DNA from: an uncultured Phocaeicola sp.
Lineage (GTDB): Bacteria > Bacteroidota > Bacteroidia > Bacteroidales > Bacteroidaceae
Reading direction: 5' to 3'
Assembly: GCA_948956705.1 (NCBI GenBank)
Contig: CARCZS010000013.1
Location: 1-64,000 of the forward strand
Length of the DNA stretch: 64,000 nt
Shown one piece after another: positions 46,609-56,518 of the stretch. The notes under the pieces were generated by a model that saw only the letters and a list, made by a program, of their open reading frames with translations, was not told the origin of the DNA and did not search any database. The number at the start of each line of letters is the position of its first letter. The first letter of the stretch is position 1. A program made the translations under genes and the position numbers.

Positions 46609-48951
46609 CTAGAAAGGATAGCCGATGGCAAAGTGCAATCCCAGTCCATCCTTAAACTTAGGAATATTATAATATCCTTTCTTGCCGGTATCATACGGAT
46701 CATGAAGAGCAATACCCAGATCCAGGCGGATCACCAGGAAAGTAAGGTCATAACGCAATCCCACCCCAGTACCCAAAGCTATACTTTTAGCAAAATTACG
46801 AAGAGTAAGCAAACCGCCGGGACGTATATTCTCACCTTCCTCATTCTTTTGTTCACGCAGCAGCCACACATTTCCCGCATCCAGAAAAGCTGCCCCGTAC
46901 AAATCACCCAGGATAGGGAAACGGTATTCCACATTCGCTTCCAGCTTCACATCTCCGGTTTCATCCAGATAACCATACTGTTTATCTTCGGGACGATAAG
47001 AACCGGGGCCGATAGAGCGCACTGTAAACGCACGGATACTGTTAGCTCCCCCAATATAGAACTGCTCGCTGTAAGGCGCTACAGTCTGGTTCCCATATGC
47101 ATACAAAATTCCCCCCATCAAACGAGTGGCTATATGCTGTTTCTCTCCGACTTTAAACAAACAACGCACTTCGGATGTCATTTTCAGGAATTGCGCATAA
47201 GGACTGTTTAATAACTTCTTATCTGTTTCCTTGAATCCCTTCCCAAAAGCAGCATACACCAACGAAGTCAGATTACCTGCCGAAGTAAAGGAAGTTTCCC
47301 ACCATAAATTATTGCGTTTCTTCAACGGGGCGTTATCATACGTAAACGTATAACTCATAGCCGGGATAAACTGATTTCCCAAACTGATTTTCAAACTCCG
47401 GTTCTTGTCCACTATCGTATCAAAACGTGTAGTAGTATGCTGCAACGTATTAAATGCCAGTCTGAAAGGAGTCACCGTATGTTTCCATACCCGCGAAGGC
47501 TGGAAATCGTATGACACCGTTCCACCAAAAGAAAGCATTTTAAAGAAGCGGGCACGGTTCAACTGACTGGCATACAACTTGAATGAGGTATGCTGCGGAA
47601 ATCGTGAGCGCATCATTTTTTTACTCATCCACGGCAACACCAGGCGAGGATACTCCAATGAGAAAGAAGTTCCCAGCTCGTATGAATTCAATTTAGAACT
47701 GTTCCCATCCGCCGTAGAATTGGTCTGCCATTCGTATGACCCTTTCAACTGGAAAGAAAGCGTGGCGGCTGTACGCATGAAATTCTTCCGCGAGAGGCTG
47801 AAAATCGCTCCGGGACCAGTCTGATCCGTACTTTTGGTAGTCACATTGAATTCCAGTTCTCCGTCATACGGCAAATCGAATGTAGCATTCATCCGCACAT
47901 TCAGCGTATCACACCCCGGCAATGTATCTTGCGGGGCATAGCGGAACTCGGCAAATTTGAAAATGCCCAAACGCGCCAAGGCTTCCTGCGTGAAATTCTG
48001 ACGGGCCTGAGAATAAAGCTGCCCTTTCTGGTAAAAGAAGCGCTTAGCCAATACTCCGAGACGGATACCGGGTTTCTTACCGCTATAGTGTAAAGTCATT
48101 CCCGGAAAGACGATGGAATCAGTAGGTTCCTCCCCTTTATATCCGGTAAGATAAACAGAAGTATTCCCTATATAATAAGGTCTTTTCGCATCGGCAGGCA
48201 CTCCGGCTTTCGGGACAACCTGCAAACTGACCATTCCCGGTTTGCGCAAGGTATCCGCACGGAAAGTAATGAATTCGGGACGGAAATAATAATAACCATT
48301 GTTACGGAAAAGGGTACTCAGCCGCTGGCGCTCCTCCTCCAGTTTCAACACACTGAAATTATCTCCTTTATGCAATACCCTCTGGTCATAAGCAGCCCTG
48401 ATCAGACTATCGGCGCGAGGAGGATATTTCAGATACATGACAGAGTCCAGATAATAAGGGTTCGCCATATCAATCTTATAACTTAACTTGGCTTTCCGAG
48501 GATTCTTCAACGAGTCTACAGAATAAGTCACAGCACCATTGAAAAAGCCATAATCGTGCAACAGATTGGTGGCCACCTTCACACGGGTTTCCGGATTCAC
48601 CGTAGACAAATACACCGGAGTAGACCCCAGCTTGTTGAAGATCCAATGCCCCACCCCCTTTTTATCCTGGTATTTCACAAAATCATTGTATATCCACAAA
48701 CCGAAAGGAATGGGAAAACGCAAGGAGTTGCTTCCCAAAATGGCATTATTGGGAGGATAAGACAAAGCAGCCTCCACCTCTTCCAAGGTCTGGACACCGG
48801 CAGGGGTCTTGTCTTCATTCAGAATCTCCATATTTTTCACACCGACATATAGCGTTTCGTCTTCCGGCAAATTCCTGGTAGTAGAGCAGGCAGCTGTCAT
48901 CAGCAACAATACCGATAATAGAAGCAGGTTTATGTTATGTTTTCTCTCCAT
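46609..48951 (-). CDS. Omp85-family outer membrane protein, TamA-like lipoprotein
   Basis: The 780-residue protein starts MERKHNINLLLLSVLLLMTAACSTTRNLPEDETLYVG, a lipoprotein signal with Cys at about residue 22. POTRA-like domains follow in the first half. A C-terminal 16-strand barrel carries typical Omp85 strings (YIGGANSIRAFTVRSIGPGSYRP, ATRLMGGILYAYGN, FAIGYPF at the end). GGAG lies 5 bp before the ATG at 48951. An alternative start at 48966 overlaps the tamB-like stop as ATGA, so coupling is also possible. With the large TamB-like gene upstream it forms a TamA/TamB-type pair for envelope biogenesis. Confidence 0.85.
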   Translation of the reverse strand: MERKHNINLLLLSVLLLMTAACSTTRNLPEDETLYVGVKNMEILNEDKTPAGVQTLEEVEAALSYPPNNAILGSNSLRFPIPFGLWIYNDFVKYQDKKGVGHWIFNKLGSTPVYLSTVNPETRVKVATNLLHDYGFFNGAVTYSVDSLKNPRKAKLSYKIDMANPYYLDSVMYLKYPPRADSLIRAAYDQRVLHKGDNFSVLKLEEERQRLSTLFRNNGYYYFRPEFITFRADTLRKPGMVSLQVVPKAGVPADAKRPYYIGNTSVYLTGYKGEEPTDSIVFPGMTLHYSGKKPGIRLGVLAKRFFYQKGQLYSQARQNFTQEALARLGIFKFAEFRYAPQDTLPGCDTLNVRMNATFDLPYDGELEFNVTTKSTDQTGPGAIFSLSRKNFMRTAATLSFQLKGSYEWQTNSTADGNSSKLNSYELGTSFSLEYPRLVLPWMSKKMMRSRFPQHTSFKLYASQLNRARFFKMLSFGGTVSYDFQPSRVWKHTVTPFRLAFNTLQHTTTRFDTIVDKNRSLKISLGNQFIPAMSYTFTYDNAPLKKRNNLWWETSFTSAGNLTSLVYAAFGKGFKETDKKLLNSPYAQFLKMTSEVRCLFKVGEKQHIATRLMGGILYAYGNQTVAPYSEQFYIGGANSIRAFTVRSIGPGSYRPEDKQYGYLDETGDVKLEANVEYRFPILGDLYGAAFLDAGNVWLLREQKNEEGENIRPGGLLTLRNFAKSIALGTGVGLRYDLTFLVIRLDLGIALHDPYDTGKKGYYNIPKFKDGLGLHFAIGYPF

Positions 48952-48962
48952 ATCTCCAACAA

Positions 48963-51900
48963 TCATTTTTTCTTCTTAGACTTGAAAATAAACAGTTCGC
49001 CCAGGTGACTCATCTTCTTGCGAAGCACAATACCCACACCGGTCTCTATGATCTCACCTTCCAGCACACTCTCATAGTTCTTGTCGTGGAAGAGCTTGAC
49101 ATACCGGGTACCGCTGTTGTCCAAGCGGTATTCTATGGATACATTATCAATAAAGGTTTCATCCTGCTGTACCGTACTTCCGGTAGACACTTTACCGCCT
49201 ACCACTATACGGAAGCGGTTATTCCAGAAACGTTTGGCGAACTGGAAATTATAATCCGTGCGTTTCCCGCCGCTATCGGCATCATCCACCGTTTCCATGC
49301 CCACATTGATATCAAGTGCTTTTCCGGCAATATTCGAGATTTCGCTCTGCAGGAATGAGTTCAAGGCATTATTCACATTAAATCCTCCCGTAGAGTTTCC
49401 TTCAGCCATATACATTCCGGTCACCAGCATGGTGACAGCCAGTTTTCCCCGTTCCTCCACCGACATGGCATTCAGCTGGTCTTGCACAGACGCATCCTCG
49501 GGAGCCGAAAGGGTAAACGCCAGCCCCAGATTCTCCAGACTCTGGCTCAAAGCGATCCCTACATCAAACCCGACGATACGCGAAGTCTTTCCATCCTCGC
49601 CCACCGAAGCACGGACCCTTTCGGCCGCGGTAATGTTCAGTTGCGGATTCATGATATTTCCCGTCCACTCCACATAACTGCCATTTTGAATATTAAAAGT
49701 CTTCAGCGGAATAATCGGAATCTGGTATTTCATCTCCCCGCTCATCAAGGAATAACGCCCGGTCAGCAACATATCCCCCTGAGGAGTGTACTGGAATGAC
49801 AAGTCTCCGCCTCCTTCCAGCAACATATAGTTGGAGCCGTCCGGCACCAGATCCACACGTGCCTGCACCGCCTGGTCTATATGCATGGTCATGGCCACAT
49901 CCATCCCTCCCAAAGAGATTTGCTGGACAGAGGACTCCTCTACCGAAGTTGTGTCGTTGAAATTGACAAAAGTCACCATATCCCCCAAACGGTCGTTCAC
50001 CGTCAAGGGAGAGTCTTTCAGGACATAGGTCACATTGGTCTTCCCCAAGATGTTCATGTTCCCCCGCATCACCAGTTCCTCCACAGGACCGCGCAGCGTT
50101 GCGTTAAAATCCACATACATCTTGCCGTAAACCATAGCCCGCTTGGTACGGGGAGCATTCAGCAACTCATAATTCTCGGCATGCATTTTAAGGTTCACTG
50201 CCGTCCGTTCCAAATCCGAGAAATCCACCTCGCCGTTAATGGTAAAAGGAGTCTTGCCTTTGGTGAATATATCGAACTCCTTGAACATCATCTTACTGTT
50301 CACCACCTGCACCGGTTCATTATCAAAACGGAACATGGCAGACATCTCCGGCATGAAGAAAGTCACGGAATCCAATGCCAGTTCCCCATTCAGCAAGGGT
50401 TTGGCCGGATCACCTTTCATGGACAATGTTCCATCAATATCCCCGTCCAGTTCCACCATGCGGTCGGGCACAAACGGATTGGCGACATTCAGCGGAAAAT
50501 GTTCGAAGGCTATATCCGCGCTCAGGCTTCCCGTTCCTTCCTCCGCGGGCAGATAGATACCTCCCAAATGAGCTATCTCCTCACCATCATGGCGTATATA
50601 GGCATCCAGATGATGATCCTTTGCCTCACCGGGCAGATACACACCACCCAGTTCCCAATTTCCCAACGCACTGCCTTCATATTTGAATTCATCTATACGC
50701 AAATCACTGCTCACCATCATATACGGACCGGAATCTATATAATGCGCTTCTGCTCCGATCCATCCTTCCATATCAGGCATATAGGGAAGGATACGCCGGA
50801 ATTCTTTCAGATTGATGCGTGAAAGCTCCACCGTCATATCCTGTTTGGCTATGGTATCTTCCCGATTGGTATAGAAACTGAGTCCGGTCCCCTGCTCGTC
50901 ATGCAAATCCAGATTTGCATGAATCCGCCCGTTGTCAGCCAGATAAATATAGTTATTTTTATTCACGGTAAAAGGACGGTATACCAACGTGGGATGCTCC
51001 GGAAAAACCTTCATGCGTATGCCGTGGCGGCGCAGGTCGGCCATCACTCCCATATATACTCCCTGTTCTTTACGGGCATTCAGGTATTGAACCAACAACT
51101 GGGCGCTGTTGTTTCCCACATTTCCCTCCAGCGTCACATCAAACGCCTCCTGTCCCGGTTTGGGTCCGTTCACCACTCCGCTCAACATATTTATGCCATT
51201 CAGGTCCTGCTGTACATCCAGATAAATGGTATCCAAAGTCAGGCTGTCTGTACGCAATCCATATAAATAAGCCTCCCCGTTCAATCCCTCTGCCGGAGAT
51301 GAATCCACATCCATAAACAGACGAGTGTATGACAACCCCATCATTGACAGATAATTGGCTATCGGATTATCGGGACCGGAAGATATTTTCAGACATAGTC
51401 CCGGAAGAAATTCCCGAAGCTCCTCCTGTTCAATATGTTTGCTTTCCCATTGTTCCGCCAGTTTCTTCATCAGCAAATCCGCCCTGCCGGAAATGTATTC
51501 CATGTGCCCTGCTCCTTCCAGACTCAAATCAAGATCCCCCGCACGCAGATAAGCAAAAGTGGAATCTCTGGAAGTGCTGAATCCGGCAAACAGGTCCTTG
51601 GAATGGGAAGTGCGTTTGGCAGTGACAATCGTGGCATTCGTCATCTCGGCCTCTACGACATACCTTTTTCTGAGGTCACTGCTGAAACGGACCCCCAGGT
51701 GCTGGGAGGTCTGAAAACGGGTATCCATCAGATGAAGCGCCTGCCAATCCAAATGAGCCACATCCATTTTCAAGTCGCCCGAAACATCATGAGGTTTCAA
51801 GATACCATCCAAATGCGCCTTGATATCCATGGTCCAGTTTTTCACTGCCAGTGAAGCATGCACCTTTGATTTCTCCAGTCCGGCAGCCAATGAAATTCCT

Positions 51901-53612
51901 GTCAGATGATAACTGCCATAATGGAAACGGTCTATGCCGCCCTCCGCATTGAAATAAGTACGGGGAGAGAAAAAGTCAAAACCTTCCCCCTCCACTTTCA
52001 GACGGGTGGACAAGGTGTACAAAGAATCGGCAGGCATAAACTGGTGCAGGTCAAAATGATTGACAGCCAAGTCTGCCTCATACCTGTCACGCGACAAGTC
52101 GTATTTGGCAAACAGACGGGCTGCCCGTTCCATCTTGAAATCATCCGCTACGGAGATGCTGTCATTATAAACCGTTATAGGAATAGTATCGGCCGCAACC
52201 ACCGCCTGGGCTTCGGGCTGCATCAGCAGCAGGTCCGTGCCCATTTTAGTGCCCGCCATCGTAAATTTGCCTTCCAAGCGCGTTCCGTATGGAATTTCTA
52301 TTCCTTCAGCCAACGTGGAAACAAACTTCAAATCCTTGGTTTCAGCTTCCAAAGTGATATCCCCCCCGCGCAGCAGACTGTCTGTCAGATGGGTTAGTTC
52401 CCCCCGGGCGAACAATCCCAATGCACCGGGCAGCTCGGCAGTCAGCGTAGTCAGTTTCAGCTTGTTCAAATCACCGTCGATCCCTGTACGGATGCGCAAG
52501 GGTTCGGAAGGATACTGCCGGATAAACTTTTCATCCATACTTCCCATGAATCTCACCACATCCGGCTTTCCTATATCAGCCATCAGCCGTGCGGACACCA
52601 AGCCTTCATCCTTAAAATCCAAGGCATTCCAATCCATCGCAGCGTTCAGTTCCAGATAAGAATCCCGGGTTTCCAGTTTCAATGAAGGCACACGCAGCAC
52701 CTTGTCATTGGAAACCATCCGCCCTGTGGCAGAAACGATTTCCACTCCCGAACGCTCTTTCAGCACAAACTGGCTGATTATGGCTTTCATATTCCTACCT
52801 CCGTAGTATAGGGAATCCAGTTTCACACCGATATCCGTCAGTGCAATATGGGAGGGGTCCAGTCCGGAGGACAGGCTGTCGGCAGCCAGCGGCTTCCCGT
52901 TATCGTAACGCACACGTCCGTTCTCTATCCGAAACGTTTGCAGCGAATAGGCCGATTTATGCAAGTCTATCAGCCCGTCGCGCAGTATGGCATTATCCAG
53001 CGAAGCCGCCAATGACAAGCTGTCCAAAGGCATATCCAGCGCAAAGGATACATTCTGTAAATCAATATCCTGCAATATTATTTTCCAATAGGTGGTGTCG
53101 CTTGCAGCCGTATCGGCCGCAGCGGTGTCATTCAGGCAAAGAGATAAATCCGTATCTTTCAACAAGACTTTGTTAACGATGGCAGTTTCGGGGTCCAGTG
53201 CCACTCCATGACTGGAAATGAACAATTCCCCCAAAGTACCGTTCAATTTCATGCCATGTATCAAGTCATTAGAATTCACTGTGGCTCCTTGCAGGGATAT
53301 GCCATCCACTTCTACCTGCTTTTTCAGCAGTGGCAGCAACTGCACATTCACTTGCAGGCGGCGTACACTGAGCAACGTATCATTATGCGGGGAAGCAGCA
53401 TCTACATTGGTCACCACCAGATTCAACGGAAAAGACAAAGAGATACGTCCCACGGAGATATTCATACCAGTAGCTTCCGAGGCATATACAGCAGCTTTGT
53501 CCACCAGAAAATTCTGAATAGGTGGCAAATAAATCAATATACATAAAATGATGAACAGAATGAACGGAGATGCTATCGTCCACAATGTCCAACGAACATA
53601 TTTTTTCTTCAT
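48963..53612 (-). CDS. TamB-like translocation/assembly module protein (AsmA/DUF490)
   Basis: The 1549-residue protein has one N-terminal membrane anchor (WTIASPFILFIILCILIYLPPIQNFLV). A very long repetitive beta-rich periplasmic region follows, ending in a TamB domain of about 350 residues (NMNILGKTNVTYVLKD, LNITAAERVRASVGEDG, FRIVVGGKVSTGS). Such proteins form a groove spanning the periplasm that moves phospholipids or helps insert outer-membrane proteins. I chose the start at 53612 because a -7 box covers the other possible start at 53639. The stop is shared with the TamA-like gene region. Confidence 0.9.
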   Translation of the reverse strand: MKKKYVRWTLWTIASPFILFIILCILIYLPPIQNFLVDKAAVYASEATGMNISVGRISLSFPLNLVVTNVDAASPHNDTLLSVRRLQVNVQLLPLLKKQVEVDGISLQGATVNSNDLIHGMKLNGTLGELFISSHGVALDPETAIVNKVLLKDTDLSLCLNDTAAADTAASDTTYWKIILQDIDLQNVSFALDMPLDSLSLAASLDNAILRDGLIDLHKSAYSLQTFRIENGRVRYDNGKPLAADSLSSGLDPSHIALTDIGVKLDSLYYGGRNMKAIISQFVLKERSGVEIVSATGRMVSNDKVLRVPSLKLETRDSYLELNAAMDWNALDFKDEGLVSARLMADIGKPDVVRFMGSMDEKFIRQYPSEPLRIRTGIDGDLNKLKLTTLTAELPGALGLFARGELTHLTDSLLRGGDITLEAETKDLKFVSTLAEGIEIPYGTRLEGKFTMAGTKMGTDLLLMQPEAQAVVAADTIPITVYNDSISVADDFKMERAARLFAKYDLSRDRYEADLAVNHFDLHQFMPADSLYTLSTRLKVEGEGFDFFSPRTYFNAEGGIDRFHYGSYHLTGISLAAGLEKSKVHASLAVKNWTMDIKAHLDGILKPHDVSGDLKMDVAHLDWQALHLMDTRFQTSQHLGVRFSSDLRKRYVVEAEMTNATIVTAKRTSHSKDLFAGFSTSRDSTFAYLRAGDLDLSLEGAGHMEYISGRADLLMKKLAEQWESKHIEQEELREFLPGLCLKISSGPDNPIANYLSMMGLSYTRLFMDVDSSPAEGLNGEAYLYGLRTDSLTLDTIYLDVQQDLNGINMLSGVVNGPKPGQEAFDVTLEGNVGNNSAQLLVQYLNARKEQGVYMGVMADLRRHGIRMKVFPEHPTLVYRPFTVNKNNYIYLADNGRIHANLDLHDEQGTGLSFYTNREDTIAKQDMTVELSRINLKEFRRILPYMPDMEGWIGAEAHYIDSGPYMMVSSDLRIDEFKYEGSALGNWELGGVYLPGEAKDHHLDAYIRHDGEEIAHLGGIYLPAEEGTGSLSADIAFEHFPLNVANPFVPDRMVELDGDIDGTLSMKGDPAKPLLNGELALDSVTFFMPEMSAMFRFDNEPVQVVNSKMMFKEFDIFTKGKTPFTINGEVDFSDLERTAVNLKMHAENYELLNAPRTKRAMVYGKMYVDFNATLRGPVEELVMRGNMNILGKTNVTYVLKDSPLTVNDRLGDMVTFVNFNDTTSVEESSVQQISLGGMDVAMTMHIDQAVQARVDLVPDGSNYMLLEGGGDLSFQYTPQGDMLLTGRYSLMSGEMKYQIPIIPLKTFNIQNGSYVEWTGNIMNPQLNITAAERVRASVGEDGKTSRIVGFDVGIALSQSLENLGLAFTLSAPEDASVQDQLNAMSVEERGKLAVTMLVTGMYMAEGNSTGGFNVNNALNSFLQSEISNIAGKALDINVGMETVDDADSGGKRTDYNFQFAKRFWNNRFRIVVGGKVSTGSTVQQDETFIDNVSIEYRLDNSGTRYVKLFHDKNYESVLEGEIIETGVGIVLRKKMSHLGELFIFKSKKKK

Positions 53613-53635
53613 CGAGTGTCTGTACAAGTATTCCT

Positions 53636-53644
53636 GCAAATTTA
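53636..53644 (-). promoter_or_regulatory. -7 box of the tamB-tamA-like operon
   Basis: TAAATTTGC on the minus strand matches the -7 consensus. Transcription should start near 53629, leaving a short leader before 53612. A good -33 element is not visible. Confidence 0.5.
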
Positions 53645-54292
53645 AACAATTTTATCGGCATAATGGTTGAAAGAACGCAGCTTTTATCTTTTGTTTCCCA
53701 TAATTTATTAAAAAAGAACTTACGGACTACCTGTTGCCACTAGGAAAGATCTATAATCTTACCCCCGCAAAATTTAAATCTTTCAGCTCTCCCGTCTGTT
53801 CCCATAATATGAACAATACGGACAAGCCGACAGATTTCCAAGAAGACGGAAGCTACTTCCAACGTAGACGCAGTTCCTTTTTCTCACACACGTGCGCGCA
53901 TATTACAAATATGATATAAATCCGGCATCCTTCATCAAAGACTTCCCTCTGAAACGATGGATGCCATACTACTATTCAATGCGAATTTCAAGACTTATGC
54001 AAACCATGTTATTCAGAAACTTTTTTAATTTTCTTTTTTCAAGTCTTATCATCTTCCGGTTTTGCCGCCGGTCTTTTTATCTATTTTCTTTCGTCTTTTC
54101 TCTTTCCGGTGCTTCTCTTCCCCTCACTCTGCCCCATTTACTTTTCTTCTCTACAAATTATAAGAACACGCACGTTTGTGAGGAAAAAAGACCTGTTTCT
54201 GCCGCGTCTGCGTCTGAAGTATTCCTCCGCTCTCTCCCTTTTTTTATCCTTCCTTTCTTCGCTTTTCCGCTCTTACTCTCAATTTTATTTCC
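53645..54292. other. 650-bp non-coding region between tamB-like and cyclophilin genes
   Basis: The stretch is strongly T- and C-rich on the plus strand (many TTTTCTTTC-type runs, 54000-54290). Frames through it give low-complexity, phenylalanine-rich peptides that also run across the next promoter, so I treat it as non-coding. I see no tRNA, clear riboswitch or terminator. It could be a long 5' regulatory region, but nothing specific supports this. Confidence 0.4.
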
Positions 54293-54300
54293 TATCTTTG
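54293..54300 (+). promoter_or_regulatory. -7 box for the cyclophilin gene
   Basis: TATCTTTG fits the Bacteroidales -7 element and lies 23 bp before the ATG at 54323. Confidence 0.55.
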
Positions 54301-54322
54301 TCCGATAAATAAAAAATAGCTC

Positions 54323-55168
54323 ATGACTTCAAACAAAATTTTACTAATATGCCTAGCCTTCATTGCATTGACTGCATGCAACGCCGGCTCGAAAAGACAA
54401 ACAAATCATCATATGGAAAATGAAAAGCGTACCTTGGTAAAACTGGAAACCACCATGGGAAATATCACAGTGGCCCTGTATAATGAAACGCCGAAACATC
54501 GTGATAACTTTATCAAACTGGTAAAAGAAGGAGTATATGACAGTACATTGTTCCACCGGGTTATCAAACAATTCATGATCCAAGCTGGCGATCCGGACAG
54601 CAAAAACGCATCGGATACTGCCATGCTGGGCAGCGGTGATGTGGGTTACACCATTCCCGCTGAGTTCAATCCGAAATTCTTCCACAAGAAAGGAGTATTG
54701 GCGGCAGCACGCCAGGGTGATGATGTGAACCCCGAAAAGGCTTCATCGGGTTGCCAGTTCTATATTGTTACCGGACGCAAGTTCACCGAACCGCAATTGC
54801 TGGGCATGGAGAACAAAATAAACGAACAGCGTGAAGAGGCTCTATTCGACAGTCTGGCACGCCAGCACATGAAGGAAATATACAAGATGCGCAAGGCGGG
54901 AGACAATGCCGGATTACTGGAATTACAGGACACCTTGGAAGCCCAAGCCCGTGAGCTGGCGGACAAAGAAGAGAAATTCCGCTTCACCCCCGAACAGATC
55001 AAAGCATACAGCACCATAGGCGGCGCTCCCCACTTGGACGGTTCTTATACCGTATTCGGTGAAGTAACCGAAGGTATGGAAGTAGTGGACAATATTGAAA
55101 TAGCAAAAACGAACCGCGCAGACCGCCCTATAGAGAATATCCGGATTCTCAAGGCAAGTATTCAGTAA
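54323..55168 (+). CDS. Cyclophilin-type peptidylprolyl isomerase lipoprotein
   Basis: The 281-residue protein has a lipoprotein signal with lipobox LTAC (Cys19). The cyclophilin domain begins LVKLETTMGNITVALYNETPKHRDNFIKLVKEGVYDSTLFHRVIKQFMIQAGDP and continues with SSGCQFYIVTGRKF, then HLDGSYTVFGEVTEGMEVVDNI. A charged helical insert of about 70 residues (NKINEQREEALFDSLARQHMKEIYK) interrupts the domain, as in Bacteroides homologues. It speeds proline isomerisation during folding of exported proteins. It is 12 bp upstream of the M16 peptidase gene, so the two are co-transcribed. Confidence 0.92.
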   Translation: MTSNKILLICLAFIALTACNAGSKRQTNHHMENEKRTLVKLETTMGNITVALYNETPKHRDNFIKLVKEGVYDSTLFHRVIKQFMIQAGDPDSKNASDTAMLGSGDVGYTIPAEFNPKFFHKKGVLAAARQGDDVNPEKASSGCQFYIVTGRKFTEPQLLGMENKINEQREEALFDSLARQHMKEIYKMRKAGDNAGLLELQDTLEAQARELADKEEKFRFTPEQIKAYSTIGGAPHLDGSYTVFGEVTEGMEVVDNIEIAKTNRADRPIENIRILKASIQ

Positions 55169-55180
55169 TTTGCGACTCAG

Positions 55181-56425
55181 ATGATTAACATTAACCGATA
55201 CACCTTGTCCAACGGGCTGCGTGTGATACACAATGAGGACAATACGACTCAGATGGTGGCATTGAACCTACTGTACGATGTGGGCGCACGCGATGAAGAT
55301 CCTGATCATACCGGATTCGCCCATCTGTTTGAGCACCTGATGTTCGGAGGCTCCGTCCATGTGCCCGACTATGACACTCCGGTACAAAATGCCGGAGGCG
55401 AAAACAACGCATGGACAAATAATGACATAACCAATTATTACATCACCCTCCCTCGTCAGAATGTGGAAACCGGATTCTGGCTGGAGAGTGACCGTATGTT
55501 ATCCCTCGACTTTAACCCGCGCAGTCTGGAAGTGCAACGGCAAGTGGTAATCGAAGAGTTCAAACAGCGGAACCTGAACCAGCCATACGGAGACGCCTCA
55601 CATCTGCTACGCGCCCTAGCTTATAAGGTGCATCCGTACCAGTGGCCTACCATCGGTAAAGAAATCAGCCACATAGCCAATGCCACCCTTGAAGAGGTAA
55701 AAGCCTTTTTCTTTAAATATTATGCACCGGACAACGCAATTCTGGCTGTAACGGGACATATTACTTTTGAAGAGACAGTGACATTGGCTGAAAAGTGGTT
55801 CGGCCCTATCCCGCGCCGCAACGTAGCCCCCCGCTCACTGCCGGCAGAACCCCGGCAAACGGAAGAACGCCGACTGACAGTAGAGCGGAACGTGCCTGTA
55901 GACGCGCTCTTTATGGCATTCCATATCTGTGAACGACGCCATCCCGACTACTATGCTTTTGATATGCTAAGCGACTTGCTGAGCAGCGGACGTTCCTGCC
56001 GTCTGGTGCAGCATCTGGTACAAGAGAAACAGGTATTCAACAGTATCGACGCCTATATATCGGGCAGCATTGACGAGGGATTGTTCCATATCACCGGCAA
56101 ACCCGCCCCAGGCGTCACGCTGGAAGCTGCCGAAGCTGCCGTATGGCAGGAACTGAAGGCATTGACGGAAGAAAGTGTGGATGAAGACGAGCTGGAAAAA
56201 GTAAAGAACCGCTATGAAAGTGAACAGATATTCAATAACCTGAATTACCTGAATGTGGCTACCAATCTGGCTTATTTTGAACTGACCGGCAAAGCGGAAG
56301 ATATTAACAATGAAGTAAACAAATATCGCTCGGTCACTGCCGGCCAGATAAAAGAAGCTGCACAAAAAACATTTGTGCGAGAAAATTGTTCCACACTCTA
56401 CTATAAAAGTAATTTGCCGACCTGA
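55181..56425 (+). CDS. M16 family zinc peptidase (insulinase/processing peptidase type)
   Basis: The 414-residue protein has the inverted zinc motif HxxEH as AHLFEHLMFGG, near residues 47-51, with the downstream glutamate in the RQVVIEEFKQRN region. A second, inactive-type domain follows (LSDLLSSGRSCRLVQHLVQEK). It lacks a signal peptide in the visible frame, so it is probably cytoplasmic, although some Bacteroides M16 enzymes are exported. It degrades peptides rather than folded proteins. It is co-transcribed with the cyclophilin gene. Confidence 0.9.
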   Translation: MININRYTLSNGLRVIHNEDNTTQMVALNLLYDVGARDEDPDHTGFAHLFEHLMFGGSVHVPDYDTPVQNAGGENNAWTNNDITNYYITLPRQNVETGFWLESDRMLSLDFNPRSLEVQRQVVIEEFKQRNLNQPYGDASHLLRALAYKVHPYQWPTIGKEISHIANATLEEVKAFFFKYYAPDNAILAVTGHITFEETVTLAEKWFGPIPRRNVAPRSLPAEPRQTEERRLTVERNVPVDALFMAFHICERRHPDYYAFDMLSDLLSSGRSCRLVQHLVQEKQVFNSIDAYISGSIDEGLFHITGKPAPGVTLEAAEAAVWQELKALTEESVDEDELEKVKNRYESEQIFNNLNYLNVATNLAYFELTGKAEDINNEVNKYRSVTAGQIKEAAQKTFVRENCSTLYYKSNLPT

Positions 56426-56431
56426 TAATGT

Positions 56432-56490
56432 GCTAATTTGCCAACTGGCTGCGCCATGCGGAACACAGCGCAGCCAGTTGGCAAATTAGC
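56432..56490. repeat. Perfect 23-bp inverted repeat
   Basis: Arms at 56432-56454 and 56468-56490 are exact complements (GCTAATTTGCCAACTGG...) with a 13-nt loop. An outer pair, TAATGTGC (56427-56434) and GCACATTA (56497-56504), partly extends the symmetry. No T-run follows, so it is not a classical terminator. It separates the M16 peptidase gene from the second MATE gene and may control read-through or mRNA stability. Confidence 0.7.
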
Positions 56491-56518
56491 ATATTGGCAC
56501 ATTAGCAATTTATTAACC

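Noticed and set aside
49881..53546. Many plus-strand frames antisense to the tamB-like gene
   Set aside because: They are shadows of a very long, strongly biased gene, and none has a ribosome site or recognisable domain.
53892..54312. Plus-strand open frame of 138 codons rich in phenylalanine and leucine
   Set aside because: It is low complexity from T-rich DNA and covers the -7 box of the cyclophilin gene.
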